Shown piece by piece: positions 49,514 through 58,901 of a stretch of DNA of 64,000 nucleotides. Where the stretch lies: contig CAJTOR010000019.1 in the NCBI GenBank assembly GCA_910577675.1, positions 1-64,000 of the forward strand, read 5' to 3'. Both the position numbers and the translations under genes were made by a program. Source of the stretch: an uncultured Lachnospiraceae bacterium (lineage in GTDB: Bacteria > Bacillota > Clostridia > Lachnospirales > Lachnospiraceae). How positions within the stretch are numbered: position 1 is the first letter of the stretch; the number at the start of each line of letters is the position of its first letter. The notes under the pieces were generated by a model. That model was given only the letters and a program-made list of their open reading frames with translations, had not been told where the DNA came from and ran no database searches.

Positions 49514-50623
49514 ATGGGCATAACAAAAAAAAGTTTCGGAGTTACAAAGGCCGGGGAGCAGGCAACGCTCTATACGATGGAGAATGCCGCTGGCATGAAA
49601 GTTTCGGTATCGGATTTCGGTGCGGTGATTGTTGATATCATTGTGCCGGACCGCAACAAAAATTTTGTGGATGTTAACCTGGGTTATGACAATGTGTCGG
49701 GGTATGAGGGGAATGCCCCGGGGTACGGTTCTTTTTTGGGGCGTGTTGCCAACCGCATTGCGGGGGCAAAGTTCAGCGTAAACGGCAAAACCTATGAGGT
49801 GGCGAAAAATGATGGGGAAAACTGCCTTCACAGCGGGACGAAGAGCTACAATAAATATATGTATGAGGTCAAAACTTCCGAGATGGAGGGGAGTATGTCC
49901 GTGGAGTTTTCGCGTTTAAGTCCGCATATGGAGCAGGGATTCCCGGGCAATCTTGACCTGTCCGTTACATACACGCTCACCGATAACAATGAGCTTGTGA
50001 TTGAGTACGGGGCAGTATCCGATGAGGATACCGTCCTCAACCTGACAAACCACGCCTACTTTAACTTAAAAGGGGAGGGCAGCGGGACGGTGCTCGGGCA
50101 TAAAGTGTGGATTGGTGCGGATAAGATTACGGAAACGGACGCGGGTCTGATCCCGACGGGCAGTTTTTTGGATGTAACCGGAACCCCGATGGATTTTCGC
50201 ACGATGAAGACAATTGGTCAGGATATTGGGGCGGATTATGAGCCGTTAAAACAGGGCTTTGGCTACGACCATAATTATGTGCTGAACAGGCAGGATTATG
50301 CCAGGTCTGTCGAACTTGAGGATGTGACAGAACCGACTGATGAATTTTTATGTCTGCAAAGGGTAGCTGAACTTTACGAGGAGGAGAGCGGGCGTGTGAT
50401 GGAGGTCTTTACCGACATGCCAGGCATGCAGTTTTATTCTGCGAACCATATTGACGGCGTGGAGAAAGGAAAAGGTGGAAAAATTTACCATTCCCGCGAT
50501 GCAATCTGCTTTGAAACACAGTTTTTCCCGAACACGGTAAATATCCCATCCTTCCCGGGAGGAAGGCTTGCCGCAGGGGAGGAATTTACTTCGGTAACAA
50601 TTTATAAGTTTTCAGTGCGATAG
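49514..50623 (+). CDS. galM: aldose 1-epimerase (mutarotase)
   Basis: Interconverts the anomers of galactose and glucose. The 369-residue length is normal. GSFLGRVANRIAGAKF, NLTNHAYFNLKG (catalytic His near residue 177), GFGYDHNYVLN (Asp) and FETQFFPNTVNIPSFP with the catalytic Glu are visible. No other gal genes are nearby. The ATG at 49514 is placed by GGGGG just upstream and by the leader; the ORF opens earlier at 49469 without support. It stands behind its own promoter and a structured leader. Confidence 0.93.
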   Translation: MGITKKSFGVTKAGEQATLYTMENAAGMKVSVSDFGAVIVDIIVPDRNKNFVDVNLGYDNVSGYEGNAPGYGSFLGRVANRIAGAKFSVNGKTYEVAKNDGENCLHSGTKSYNKYMYEVKTSEMEGSMSVEFSRLSPHMEQGFPGNLDLSVTYTLTDNNELVIEYGAVSDEDTVLNLTNHAYFNLKGEGSGTVLGHKVWIGADKITETDAGLIPTGSFLDVTGTPMDFRTMKTIGQDIGADYEPLKQGFGYDHNYVLNRQDYARSVELEDVTEPTDEFLCLQRVAELYEEESGRVMEVFTDMPGMQFYSANHIDGVEKGKGGKIYHSRDAICFETQFFPNTVNIPSFPGGRLAAGEEFTSVTIYKFSVR

Positions 50624-50699
50624 GGTTAAAAAGTATTTTGGGGTGGGTTCTGTTCTCAATTTAAGTATAGAATAACATATAAGATGGGGGACGATCGAA

Positions 50700-52253
50700 A
50701 TGGATAACACAGGAGAGAAAAATTATTCCACAAACGCAGGAGATTTTCAAGTTAAGGTGCGCCGCTACAGCGACCGCATAGAGCGCCAGGTAAGAACAAA
50801 CCGGACAGTGGGGCTTGGAATCCTGGTATTGCAGTTGTTTACCGGCGTGATGACAGTGATTGACGGCGCGCGCAGCGTGACAAAGTCCATAATACTTGTG
50901 ATGCTTGCCGCCACGATATTATGCAATATTTTCAGCCTTGTAAAACTCTCGAAGGAGAAATCATTCCGCTATGTGTGCCAGATACCTTATGTGACCGCAT
51001 GCATGTTTTTTGCCATAACGGCAAATAATGCGGGTGATGTGTTTATGGTAGTGCCTGTCCTGATCGCATCGATTTTGTATTATGACATGAAAATAGAAAA
51101 GATCATATGTGGGATGGTGGGGGCAGCCCTGCTGTTGCGCTTTATGAATCTTTGCAGAATGGGGACGATGAATACAGATCAGTTCAGTATTTTCTTTGTG
51201 CTGATTATGATTATAGTCGCCGTTTTGCGTGTCATAAAATGGGTGAAGCGTTTCGACCATGATTCCTATTATACGATGCAGGATGAAAAGAAATTACAGG
51301 AGATTATGATGCAGGATATCCTAAAGACGGCCGATAAGGTATCGCAGGGAACCACTGGGGTGACGGAGCTTGTCGGCAGGCTGAAGGATTCCGCAAATGT
51401 TGTGTACGATTCGCTTCAGGAAATTGCAACCGGAACGCAGGCGATGGCGAACAATATCCAGGAACAGACCGTTATGACACAGCAGATACAGGATGCGATC
51501 GGCGCGACACAGATGCTTTCTACTGATATGGTGGAATTAGCGGAAAATTCCGGGCGGACGGTCGATGAGAGTATGGGTGTCATGAAGCAGATGAGGGAGC
51601 AGGCAGGACAGATCAACGCGCGCAATGTCGGGGTTTCGGATTCCATGCAGCAGCTCCAGAAAAAGATGAAGGAAGTGCAAAGTATCGCGGATATTATTTT
51701 CAGCATATCCACACAGACCAACCTCCTGGCCTTAAACGCCTCGATTGAGAGTGCGCGGGCGGGGGATGCCGGCCGCGGTTTTGCAGTGGTGGCAGAACAG
51801 ATCAGGCAGCTATCCGAACAGACGCGCACATCCACGGAGGATATCGCGAGGATTATCGGGGAGCTGGTGGAGAATGCGAGTGCGGCAACCGAGGCGGTGG
51901 CGGAATCTGTTAAAGCGACGGAGGAACAGAATGACCGCATTGATATGGCATCGGCAAGTTTTGCGGAAATTAACAGCAATATCACCTCCCTTGCAAGGAA
52001 TGTGGAGGAGGTTGACGGCAAGATTGCGGCGCTTGCGACGGCAAATGATAAGATTGTGGAAAATATCAGCCAACTCTCCGCCACCAGCGAGCAGATTACT
52101 GCGAGTTCGCAGGAGGCGGCCGATATCAGTGAGAAGAACAAACGGGAGGCGGATAATGCGACCAGCCTGCTCGGGCAAGTGATGAATACCATGGAGGGGC
52201 TTGAGCGCTTTACCAGTAAAATTAAAGAAAAGAAAGGGGAAATAAGAAAATGA
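50700..52253 (+). CDS. membrane-bound methyl-accepting chemotaxis protein
   Basis: A 517-residue receptor without an extracellular sensor domain. Residues 35-185 hold about six hydrophobic segments, so it may sense a membrane or energy signal. No HAMP domain is obvious. From about 200 a long helical region leads to the MCP signalling tip IADIIFSISTQTNLLALNASIESARAGDAGRGFAVVAEQIRQL (about 325-365, quoted in parts by ISTQTNLLALNASIESARAG and GRGFAVVAEQIRQL). It would bind CheW/CheA, which are not in the window. GGGGGAC precedes the ATG. The stop overlaps the protease start (ATGA). Confidence 0.9.
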   Translation: MDNTGEKNYSTNAGDFQVKVRRYSDRIERQVRTNRTVGLGILVLQLFTGVMTVIDGARSVTKSIILVMLAATILCNIFSLVKLSKEKSFRYVCQIPYVTACMFFAITANNAGDVFMVVPVLIASILYYDMKIEKIICGMVGAALLLRFMNLCRMGTMNTDQFSIFFVLIMIIVAVLRVIKWVKRFDHDSYYTMQDEKKLQEIMMQDILKTADKVSQGTTGVTELVGRLKDSANVVYDSLQEIATGTQAMANNIQEQTVMTQQIQDAIGATQMLSTDMVELAENSGRTVDESMGVMKQMREQAGQINARNVGVSDSMQQLQKKMKEVQSIADIIFSISTQTNLLALNASIESARAGDAGRGFAVVAEQIRQLSEQTRTSTEDIARIIGELVENASAATEAVAESVKATEEQNDRIDMASASFAEINSNITSLARNVEEVDGKIAALATANDKIVENISQLSATSEQITASSQEAADISEKNKREADNATSLLGQVMNTMEGLERFTSKIKEKKGEIRK

Positions 52254-55189
52254 CAGGAAATGAAATGTTAACACCCGCTTATGAGCTGGTGTATGAGGAA
52301 GAGTTGAAGGACAGCCGCAGCCAGGGGGTTATGCTGCGCCACAAAAAATCGGGCGCGCGCATCTGCGTGCTCGCAAATGACGATGAGAATAAGGTATTTT
52401 CAGTCGGGTTCCGCACGCCGCCAAAGGACAGCACGGGCGTTGCGCACATTATTGAGCACACCGTACTTTGCGGTTCGGAGAAATATCCGCTCAAAGACCC
52501 GTTTGTGGAGCTGATTAAGGGGTCGCTAAATACATTCCTCAATGCCTTCACATGGCCGGATCATACATTGTACCCGGTGGCAAGCTGCAACACGCAGGAT
52601 TTTAAAAACCTGATGTCGGTGTATATGGATGCGGTGTTCCATCCGAATATCTATCACTACGAGGAAATCTTTATGCAGGAAGGATGGCATTACGAGGTGG
52701 GGGATGACGGGAACCTCGCAATCAACGGTGTCGTTTACAATGAGATGAAGGGGGCATTCTCCTCCCCGGACCAGGTGCTTTACCGCGGGATTATGCATTC
52801 GCTCTTCCCGGATAATGCCTACGGTGTGGAATCCGGCGGCGACCCGGAGAATATACCGGATCTCACCTACGAGAATTATCTTGACTTCCACAGGAAGTTT
52901 TACCATCCTGTCAACAGTTATATTTTCCTGTACGGCAATATGGATGTGAAGGAAAGGCTTACGTGGCTGGATTCGGAATATCTTTCCAAATACGATGCGA
53001 TTGAGGTGGATTCCGCGATAGCATACCAGAAGCCATTCGGGCAGACAAAGGAATTTGTTACATTCTATCCGGTTGCCGAAGGCGAGGATATAGCGGGAAA
53101 GACCTATCTAAGCTACAATATGATGATCGGGGATAGCTGTGATACGAAGCTGTGCACGGCGATGGGTATTCTTAACCGCGTCCTGCTCTCCCCTGTTGGA
53201 CCGCTCTACCAGGCGCTTGTTAAAGCCGGTATATCCCCGAATATCATGAGTAATTTTAATGAGGAGGTACAGCAGCCGTTCTTCTCCATTATCGCCAAGG
53301 ATACGGACGAGGAAAAGAAGGATGAATTCCTTAATATTATAAAGAAAGAACTTACAAGGATTGTGGAGGAAGGTGTGCCGGAGCGCTCGCTTCGCGCGGA
53401 GATTAACATTGCGGAATTCAAATACCGCGAGGCGGACTACGGGTACTATCCAAAGGGTCTGATGATGAATATGATGATGTTCGCCACCTGGCTTTACAAT
53501 GATGATAAGGCATTTGAATACCTGCGCTGCAATGATCTGTATGCGGAATTGAAAAAAGAGATCGGAACCGGGTATTATGAGGAGTTAATCCGCAAGTACC
53601 TGCTTAACCCGGAACATGCCACGGTCTTTATTATGAAGCCGGAGGCGGGTCTTACCGGTAAGATGGAAAAGAAATTGAAGGATAAGCTTTTGGCGTACCG
53701 CGAGACACTTACTGAGGAAGATATAGCGTTAATCAAACAAAAGCAGGAAGGCTTAAAGAAATATCAGGATACACCGGATTCAAAGGAAGTGGTTGAAACT
53801 CTCCCGAGGCTTGAGCGCTCCGATGTGAAGAGGGAGGCACTCCCAATCTTGACAAAAGAGAGGGCGGAGCACGGCACTGTAGCCCTGACGCAGGAAGTGT
53901 TTACAAACGGTATCGCCTATGTGCAGCTTATGTTTGATGCGAACCATCTGACAAAGGAACAGGTGCCGTTCCTTGGGCTTCTGACAACGGTGCTTGGATA
54001 TGTTGATTCCGAAAATTATACCTACCAGGAATTTGACAATGAGATGAAGATCGGGACCGGCGGTGTCTACACAAGCGTTGAAACCTATCAGAAGGATGGC
54101 GATGTTTCCTACTACCGCCCGGCGTATGTATTTTCTGCCAAGGCAATGTATGACCAGCTGCCTAAGGCATACGAACTTATAAACGAGATGATCCACTGCA
54201 CAAAATGGGAGGATGTGGCACGCTTAAAGGATATAGTCTTAGAGCTGCGCTCCAAAAAGCAGATGGAACTTATGAGGACTTCACACAGTGTGGCGGTGCG
54301 CAGGGCACTTGCCTGCCAGTATGAGAAATCGGTGTTCCTCGACCAGATAAATGGCATAGCTTACTACCGTTTCCTGAGCGATCTGGCAGATAATTTTGAC
54401 GGGAAGGTCATGGAGGTTATGGCGCAGTTAAAGAATCTGTGCGCTGCCCTTTTCAGGAAGGAAAACCTGTTTGTAAGCATTACGGCGGAGGAGGAAGGGA
54501 TCAACAAGGCTCTTGCGGGATTAAAGGGCGTTGCGGATCTGCTGCCTGGAAAGAATCGCGAGGGGGATATCCGCTTCTGCCCGGCAAACTACGGGTTTGT
54601 GTTAAAGAAAGAAAAGGAAGCTTTTACCTGCCCGGGTCAGGTGCAGTATGTGGCAAAATGTGGTACCTATGCGGATACCGGAATAAAAACAAACGGCGCG
54701 ATGAGTGTTATGAACAAGATACTTTCGATGGATTATTTCTGGGATAAAGTCAGGGTGCACGGCGGCGCTTACGGCTGCCTGTGCAATTTCGACGAAATAA
54801 GCAAAAGCTATTCGTTAGTTTCCTACCGCGACCCGAACTTAAAGGAAACCATCGAGGTCTTTGACCGTGCATGGGAATACCTGCGCGACTTTGATGCGGA
54901 TGAGCGCGAGATGACCAAATTTATTATCGGTACTTCCGGCGACCTCGATGCTCCTCTTTCCCCGAGGATGCTCGGACGGCGTTCGTTCAACCTGTATCTT
55001 ATGGGCACGACTTTCGAGGAAGTACAGAGGCTTCGCGATGAGAGGATTGACGCGACACCGGAGGATATCCGCGCATACGCACCTCTCTTTAAGGCAGTGA
55101 TGGAACAGGACTGCCTCTGCGTGGTTGGCAGCGAGGCGAAGATTGCGGATGCAAAGGAACTTTTCGATAAAGTGGAAGCTCTGGTATAA
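52250..55189 (+). CDS. PreP/M16C-type zinc metalloprotease
   Basis: A 979-residue insulinase-family peptidase of the presequence-protease (M16C) group. The inverted zinc motif HIIEH (HxxEH, about residues 65-69, in GVAHIIEHTVLCGSEKYPLKD) and the distal Glu in VVYNEMKGAFSSPD (about 167) are intact. Four homologous M16 domains form the chamber; the C-terminal partner region has no active site. It should degrade peptides inside the cell, as no signal peptide is seen. The coupling to a chemotaxis gene by ATGA is curious but may be accidental. Confidence 0.92.
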   Translation: MTGNEMLTPAYELVYEEELKDSRSQGVMLRHKKSGARICVLANDDENKVFSVGFRTPPKDSTGVAHIIEHTVLCGSEKYPLKDPFVELIKGSLNTFLNAFTWPDHTLYPVASCNTQDFKNLMSVYMDAVFHPNIYHYEEIFMQEGWHYEVGDDGNLAINGVVYNEMKGAFSSPDQVLYRGIMHSLFPDNAYGVESGGDPENIPDLTYENYLDFHRKFYHPVNSYIFLYGNMDVKERLTWLDSEYLSKYDAIEVDSAIAYQKPFGQTKEFVTFYPVAEGEDIAGKTYLSYNMMIGDSCDTKLCTAMGILNRVLLSPVGPLYQALVKAGISPNIMSNFNEEVQQPFFSIIAKDTDEEKKDEFLNIIKKELTRIVEEGVPERSLRAEINIAEFKYREADYGYYPKGLMMNMMMFATWLYNDDKAFEYLRCNDLYAELKKEIGTGYYEELIRKYLLNPEHATVFIMKPEAGLTGKMEKKLKDKLLAYRETLTEEDIALIKQKQEGLKKYQDTPDSKEVVETLPRLERSDVKREALPILTKERAEHGTVALTQEVFTNGIAYVQLMFDANHLTKEQVPFLGLLTTVLGYVDSENYTYQEFDNEMKIGTGGVYTSVETYQKDGDVSYYRPAYVFSAKAMYDQLPKAYELINEMIHCTKWEDVARLKDIVLELRSKKQMELMRTSHSVAVRRALACQYEKSVFLDQINGIAYYRFLSDLADNFDGKVMEVMAQLKNLCAALFRKENLFVSITAEEEGINKALAGLKGVADLLPGKNREGDIRFCPANYGFVLKKEKEAFTCPGQVQYVAKCGTYADTGIKTNGAMSVMNKILSMDYFWDKVRVHGGAYGCLCNFDEISKSYSLVSYRDPNLKETIEVFDRAWEYLRDFDADEREMTKFIIGTSGDLDAPLSPRMLGRRSFNLYLMGTTFEEVQRLRDERIDATPEDIRAYAPLFKAVMEQDCLCVVGSEAKIADAKELFDKVEALV

Positions 55190-55201
55190 AGGGTGGACGA
55201 A

Positions 55202-56110
55202 ATGGAAAAAAATTACAAATCCGGCTTTGCCGCCCTGATCGGGCGGCCGAATGTTGGTAAATCGACGCTGATGAACCGCCTGGTCGGACAGAAGATAGCG
55301 ATTACTTCAAGTAAACCGCAGACCACGCGCAACCGCATCCAGACGGTGTACAGCGAGGAGCGGGGACAGATTATCTTCCTTGATACCCCGGGCTTGCACA
55401 GGGCGAAAAACAAGCTGGGCGAGTATATGGTAAATGTGGCGGAGCGCACACTCTCGGAGGTGGATGTGCTGCTCTGGCTGGTGGAGCCGACATCCTATAT
55501 CGGGGCGGGCGAGCAGGCAATTGCAGAAAAATTAAAAACGGTGGATATTCCGGTTATACTTGTTATCAACAAGATAGACACGGTAAAAAAAGAGGAAATC
55601 CTGAAATTTATCGAGGCATACAGGAATATACTGGATTTTTCGCAGATTGTGCCGGTTTCCGCGCTGAAGGCGGAGAATACGGACAGGCTTATCGATGTTA
55701 TTTTTCAATATCTGCCAGAGGGACCGATGTACTATGATGAGGATACCGTGACAGACCAGCCGGAGCGCCAGATTGTGGCGGAGCTGATACGCGAAAAGGC
55801 GCTTAGGCTGCTTTCCGATGAGATCCCGCACGGCATTGCCGTACAGATTGAGCGGATGAAGGAAAGACCGGGGGGAAAACTTATTGATATCGAGGCGACT
55901 ATTATCTGCGAGCGGGATTCCCACAAGGGAATAATTATTGGCAAGCAGGGAGCAATGCTAAAGAAAATCGGTATGCAGGCGCGTGCGGCGGCGGAAAGCC
56001 TGTTAGATGCGCAGGTAAATCTAAAACTCTGGGTAAAGGTCAGAAAGGACTGGCGCGAGAGTGAGGCTATGTTGAAAAACTTTGGGTACCGCCCGCCTAA
56101 TGAGGAGTAG
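55202..56110 (+). CDS. era: GTPase Era
   Basis: Ribosome-assembly GTPase (302 residues). G1 IGRPNVGKSTLMN, G2 in KPQTTRNRI, G3 DTPGLH, G4 NKID and G5 SAL are present, and the C-terminal KH domain includes GIIIGKQGAMLKKIG, which binds the 3' end of 16S rRNA. ATG at 55202 is preferred over GTG 55193 for distance to GGGTGG. It is followed by a small gene and recO, the usual clostridial order. Confidence 0.97.
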   Translation: MEKNYKSGFAALIGRPNVGKSTLMNRLVGQKIAITSSKPQTTRNRIQTVYSEERGQIIFLDTPGLHRAKNKLGEYMVNVAERTLSEVDVLLWLVEPTSYIGAGEQAIAEKLKTVDIPVILVINKIDTVKKEEILKFIEAYRNILDFSQIVPVSALKAENTDRLIDVIFQYLPEGPMYYDEDTVTDQPERQIVAELIREKALRLLSDEIPHGIAVQIERMKERPGGKLIDIEATIICERDSHKGIIIGKQGAMLKKIGMQARAAAESLLDAQVNLKLWVKVRKDWRESEAMLKNFGYRPPNEE

Positions 56111-56215
56111 CTGCCAGTTTTAGGCAGTTTAAAATCGCCCGGATGCGGATAACCTATCTATGTAATCCAAGGAGGCTTTTTGGTAAACTGACAGGAAAGA
56201 CAGGGAGGCGCAGTT

Positions 56216-56554
56216 ATGGGAAAGCAGGAGAATTACTGGAGAAGGTTTGAGCAGACGGGCGGTGTGCTTGACTACCTGAATTACACGGCATGTGCGAGGG
56301 AACCTTACAATGCGAGGGAATCCTATGGTTCGCTTGAATCCTACGGATCGACAGAGCCGTATACCTATCCGGAGGAATATGGTATGCCGGGGGTTTTTAA
56401 CATGGCAGAATCCTACATTATGCCGGGTGCGAATGGGCTTAGGGATGTGGAGCCCTGCGAATACGATGAGGAAGATGAGGTAGATTACAATGATTGGGAC
56501 GCTCACCGTGAATGGGATGGTTCTTTCGGCTATGCCGATGGGAGAATACGATAA
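56216..56554 (+). CDS. small acidic Tyr-rich protein between era and recO
   Basis: Not recognised by family. The 112-residue product is rich in Tyr, Glu and Gly, with near-repeats of the type ESYGS/EPYTY in residues 28-62 and an acidic patch (EYDEEDEVDYNDWD). It looks disordered. GGGAGG lies 8 nt before the ATG, so it is probably translated. Its 3' end overlaps the recO start by 65 nt in another frame, a large overlap that suggests either coupling or a later recO start. Confidence 0.55.
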   Translation: MGKQENYWRRFEQTGGVLDYLNYTACAREPYNARESYGSLESYGSTEPYTYPEEYGMPGVFNMAESYIMPGANGLRDVEPCEYDEEDEVDYNDWDAHREWDGSFGYADGRIR

Positions 56555-57284
56555 GCGGCTGACAATACTGACGGTGGAGCGCGGCAAGATCAATGCGTTT
56601 GCGAGGGGGGCGAGGAAACCGAACAGCCCCCTTCTGGCATGCAGCCAGCCCTTTTCTTACGGGGAGTTCACCGCTTATGCAGGAAGGGATTCCTACACGG
56701 TTTCGGGCGCTCAGGTCAGCAATTATTTTCCGGGGCTTAAAGAAGATCTCGCGCGGCTCTACCTGGGGATGTATTTCTGTGAATTTGCCGATTACTTTAC
56801 CAGGGAGGGCAATGACGAGCGCGAGGTGTTAAAACTTCTGTATCAGTCGCTCAGGGCTTTGGAAAGCAAAAAATTCCCGCTCCCCCTTGTCAGGAGGGTC
56901 TTTGAACTCAAGCTAATCAGTATTGAGGGTGAGGCACCCCAGGTATCCGCATGTGCCGTGTGCGGCAAAAAAGATGAGGGGAACGGGGAATTGAAACATT
57001 TTTTTATCGGCAGGGACGGCGTGGTGTGTGATTCCTGTGCGTGCAGGTTTAAACAGCAGACGGGCGGGGATGGTGAGGGAGTACTAACAGGGGTAAGTCC
57101 TGCCTGCCTTTATGCCATGCAGTATGTGGTTGGTACACCGAGTGCTAAGCTTTACCGTTTTTCCTTAAAGGAGGAGGCGATGGCGGAGTTTGGCATGCTG
57201 GTGGGGCAGTACATAAAAAAGCATGTGGGGCGGAAGATGAAGAGTCTTTTGGTGTTAGAAACAATGGGTTTTGCACAGGATTAG
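56490..57284 (+). CDS. recO: DNA repair protein RecO
   Basis: Loads RecA with RecF/RecR and anneals strands (264 residues). The OB-fold N-domain (VNGMVLSAMPMGEYDKRLTILT) and a zinc finger formed by CAVCGKK and CDSCACRF (about 150-190) are typical. GAGG lies about 9 nt before ATG 56490, and the protein length fits; a later start would lose part of the first beta strand. Order era-(small gene)-recO is conserved in Clostridia. Confidence 0.95.
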   Translation: MIGTLTVNGMVLSAMPMGEYDKRLTILTVERGKINAFARGARKPNSPLLACSQPFSYGEFTAYAGRDSYTVSGAQVSNYFPGLKEDLARLYLGMYFCEFADYFTREGNDEREVLKLLYQSLRALESKKFPLPLVRRVFELKLISIEGEAPQVSACAVCGKKDEGNGELKHFFIGRDGVVCDSCACRFKQQTGGDGEGVLTGVSPACLYAMQYVVGTPSAKLYRFSLKEEAMAEFGMLVGQYIKKHVGRKMKSLLVLETMGFAQD

Positions 57285-57313
57285 ATGGTATGCGCCAGGG
57301 AAGGAGGAAAAAG

Positions 57314-57928
57314 ATGCTAAATATGATTCAGGGAGCCGTAGTGCCCGATAGAGCCCTGCTTTCGGAGGGGTACGAGGTGATAAGGGCAATAAGGGGGCTT
57401 ATGGCGATTGATGCCAATGTCGGAGCGGATAAGTTTTTGCCACTGTTTACGACATTTTTACATGCACATAGAAATGAACCGGTATTTTTTATTTTGGAAG
57501 TGCCATGTAACCAGGAGGAGGAGAGGCAGGCGCGAGGCGATGAAGCGTGTCCGATGCACAAAAATATCTATTATATGGACGGTCTGGACGAGGAGGCGGC
57601 ACTCTCAATTCTCAGGGAAAAAGGGGAACTTCTGATTCATGACGGGCTATCGAGCTTTGGCTTTGGCGGGCATATCTCGCAGGATGAGATGATGAAGAGC
57701 AAGTATAATGTCTGCAATGTTTTTACAAAGAACATTCCCGCAGCATGCAAAATTTTTGAGGCACATGGGATACCGCGCACGGATCATCTGGTTACGGCGT
57801 GGGAAACTTTTACATTGGAACATCCAGGGAGCTGCACTGCCCATATAGTAAATGGGGAAAGTATATATGACCTGGTTCCGTATTTTGTGGAACGGGGGAT
57901 GTATCTGGCGGAAAGGCGTGAGGACTAA
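57314..57928 (+). CDS. conserved-looking protein of unknown function
   Basis: A 204-residue soluble protein that I do not recognise. It begins MLNMIQGAVVPDRALLSEGYEVIRAIRG and has alternating helix/strand content, with HDGLSSFGFGGH and VNGESIYDLVPYFVERGMYL as its most distinctive stretches. There are no membrane segments. GGAGG lies 7 nt before ATG 57314. It follows recO by 29 nt and precedes the GrpB-like gene by 37 nt, so a common transcript is likely. Confidence 0.65.
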   Translation: MLNMIQGAVVPDRALLSEGYEVIRAIRGLMAIDANVGADKFLPLFTTFLHAHRNEPVFFILEVPCNQEEERQARGDEACPMHKNIYYMDGLDEEAALSILREKGELLIHDGLSSFGFGGHISQDEMMKSKYNVCNVFTKNIPAACKIFEAHGIPRTDHLVTAWETFTLEHPGSCTAHIVNGESIYDLVPYFVERGMYLAERRED

Positions 57929-57965
57929 AACCCGGTTTTGGTGTGGAAGAAAGGGGAGGGTGCGG

Positions 57966-58535
57966 ATGGGAAAGAATCTGGCGGAGATGACCTTGGAGGA
58001 ACTCTGGCAGCTCTTCCCGGTTTTTTTGACCGGGCATAAGGCTTTTTGGGCGGATTGGTATAAGGAGGAAGAAGTTTCGCTAAAAAGGATACTGCGCGGG
58101 GAAGAGGTAGTGCGTATCAGCCATATCGGAAGCACTTCGATCGCAGGAATATGGGCGAAGCCAATTATTGATATTCTTGTGGAAGCGGGCGGTGGTTTTG
58201 GCAGGATCGCTAAAATCCTTGAAAAGAACGGGTATCTGCTTATGGCGGATGAGGGAGGGCAGATGTCCTTTAACAAGGGGTATACGGAAAATGGATTTGC
58301 CGAAAAGGTATATCATCTGCATCTGAGAACTGCGGGGGATAACGATGAATTGTATTTCAGGGATTACCTGATCGATCATCCGGAAACAGCGGCGGAGTAC
58401 GAGCGCATGAAAATCAGGCTCTGGAAAAAGTATGAACATGACAGGGACGGTTACACGGCAGCGAAAAATGGTTTTGTATCACAGTACACGGGATTGGCAA
58501 AGGAACTGTACGGGAACTGTTACGACAAAGAATAG
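57966..58535 (+). CDS. GrpB-family (UPF0157) nucleotidyltransferase-like protein
   Basis: A 189-residue protein of the GrpB/UPF0157 group, a nucleotidyltransferase-fold family of unsettled role. The motif RISHIGSTSIAGIWAKPIIDILV (quoted as HIGSTSIAG and KPIIDILV; about residues 49-70) gives the GS-x and D-x-D-like active-site frame. FRDYLIDHPETAAEYERMK is the typical C-terminal signature. GGAGG lies 7 nt before ATG 57966. It ends just before the GntR-type operator. Confidence 0.88.
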   Translation: MGKNLAEMTLEELWQLFPVFLTGHKAFWADWYKEEEVSLKRILRGEEVVRISHIGSTSIAGIWAKPIIDILVEAGGGFGRIAKILEKNGYLLMADEGGQMSFNKGYTENGFAEKVYHLHLRTAGDNDELYFRDYLIDHPETAAEYERMKIRLWKKYEHDRDGYTAAKNGFVSQYTGLAKELYGNCYDKE

Positions 58536-58572
58536 TGTGGGGATTTTGGTGGCATAGTTTGAAGAAAACCAC

Positions 58573-58629
58573 TTGACAAGCGCGTCCATATACTGTATAT
58601 ATTATTATATACAGTATATGGACGCGCTT
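58573..58629 (+). promoter_or_regulatory. promoter overlapped by a 24-bp-arm operator palindrome
   Basis: TTGACA (58573-58578), a 17-nt spacer and TATATA (58596-58601) form a promoter. A perfect inverted repeat with 24-bp arms (58578-58601 and 58606-58629, 4-nt loop) covers the spacer, the -10 box and the start site. Its centre TGTATATA...TATATACA fits the GT-N-TA...TA-N-AC pattern of YtrA-type GntR operators. The GntR gene of the same operon (60490) is the obvious candidate repressor. The hairpin may also end the upstream GrpB transcript. Confidence 0.75.
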
Positions 58630-58647
58630 TGGTGTTTAACCGATCAG

Positions 58648-58780
58648 AGAAGTCCCCCGCTTCTAAAATGTAAGGATGAAAGCGGTGGGGAAGGCGGACT
58701 TCTAATCAGGTGGGGGATAAGCGCAATGGGTTCTCTTGGCGGTTGAGTGGGGGGACTTCCGGTCAGATGGGGAGATAAGC
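58648..58780. repeat. IS605-end-like repeats before the ABC operon
   Basis: CCCCCGCTTCTAA (58655-58667) and GATGAAAGCGG (58675-58685) form a hairpin-like unit, nearly repeated at 60865-60910. It is closed by AGAAGTCC (58648-58655) with GGACTTCT (58696-58703). Two direct repeats follow at 58696-58722 and 58753-58780 (GGACTTCTAATCAGG and GGACTTCCGGTCAG, each then GTGGGG or ATGGGG and ending ATAAGC). The style recalls the ends and guide-RNA scaffolds of IS200/IS605 elements, but no tnpA or tnpB is present. Confidence 0.5.
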
Positions 58781-58901
58781 CCTGTCTTACTAGCGGGAGC
58801 AGCATAGGGATATGAAATTTCTTTATGACACGGTGACACAGTGAAACGGTGACAGGATGACAGAATGGTATGTTGGACAAAGATTGTCCTGAGAGGGGGA
58901 T

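Noticed and set aside
51745..52182. 145-codon Arg-rich ORF inside the chemotaxis receptor
   Set aside because: Out-of-frame reading of the receptor's helical repeat region; very Arg-rich and without a start site.
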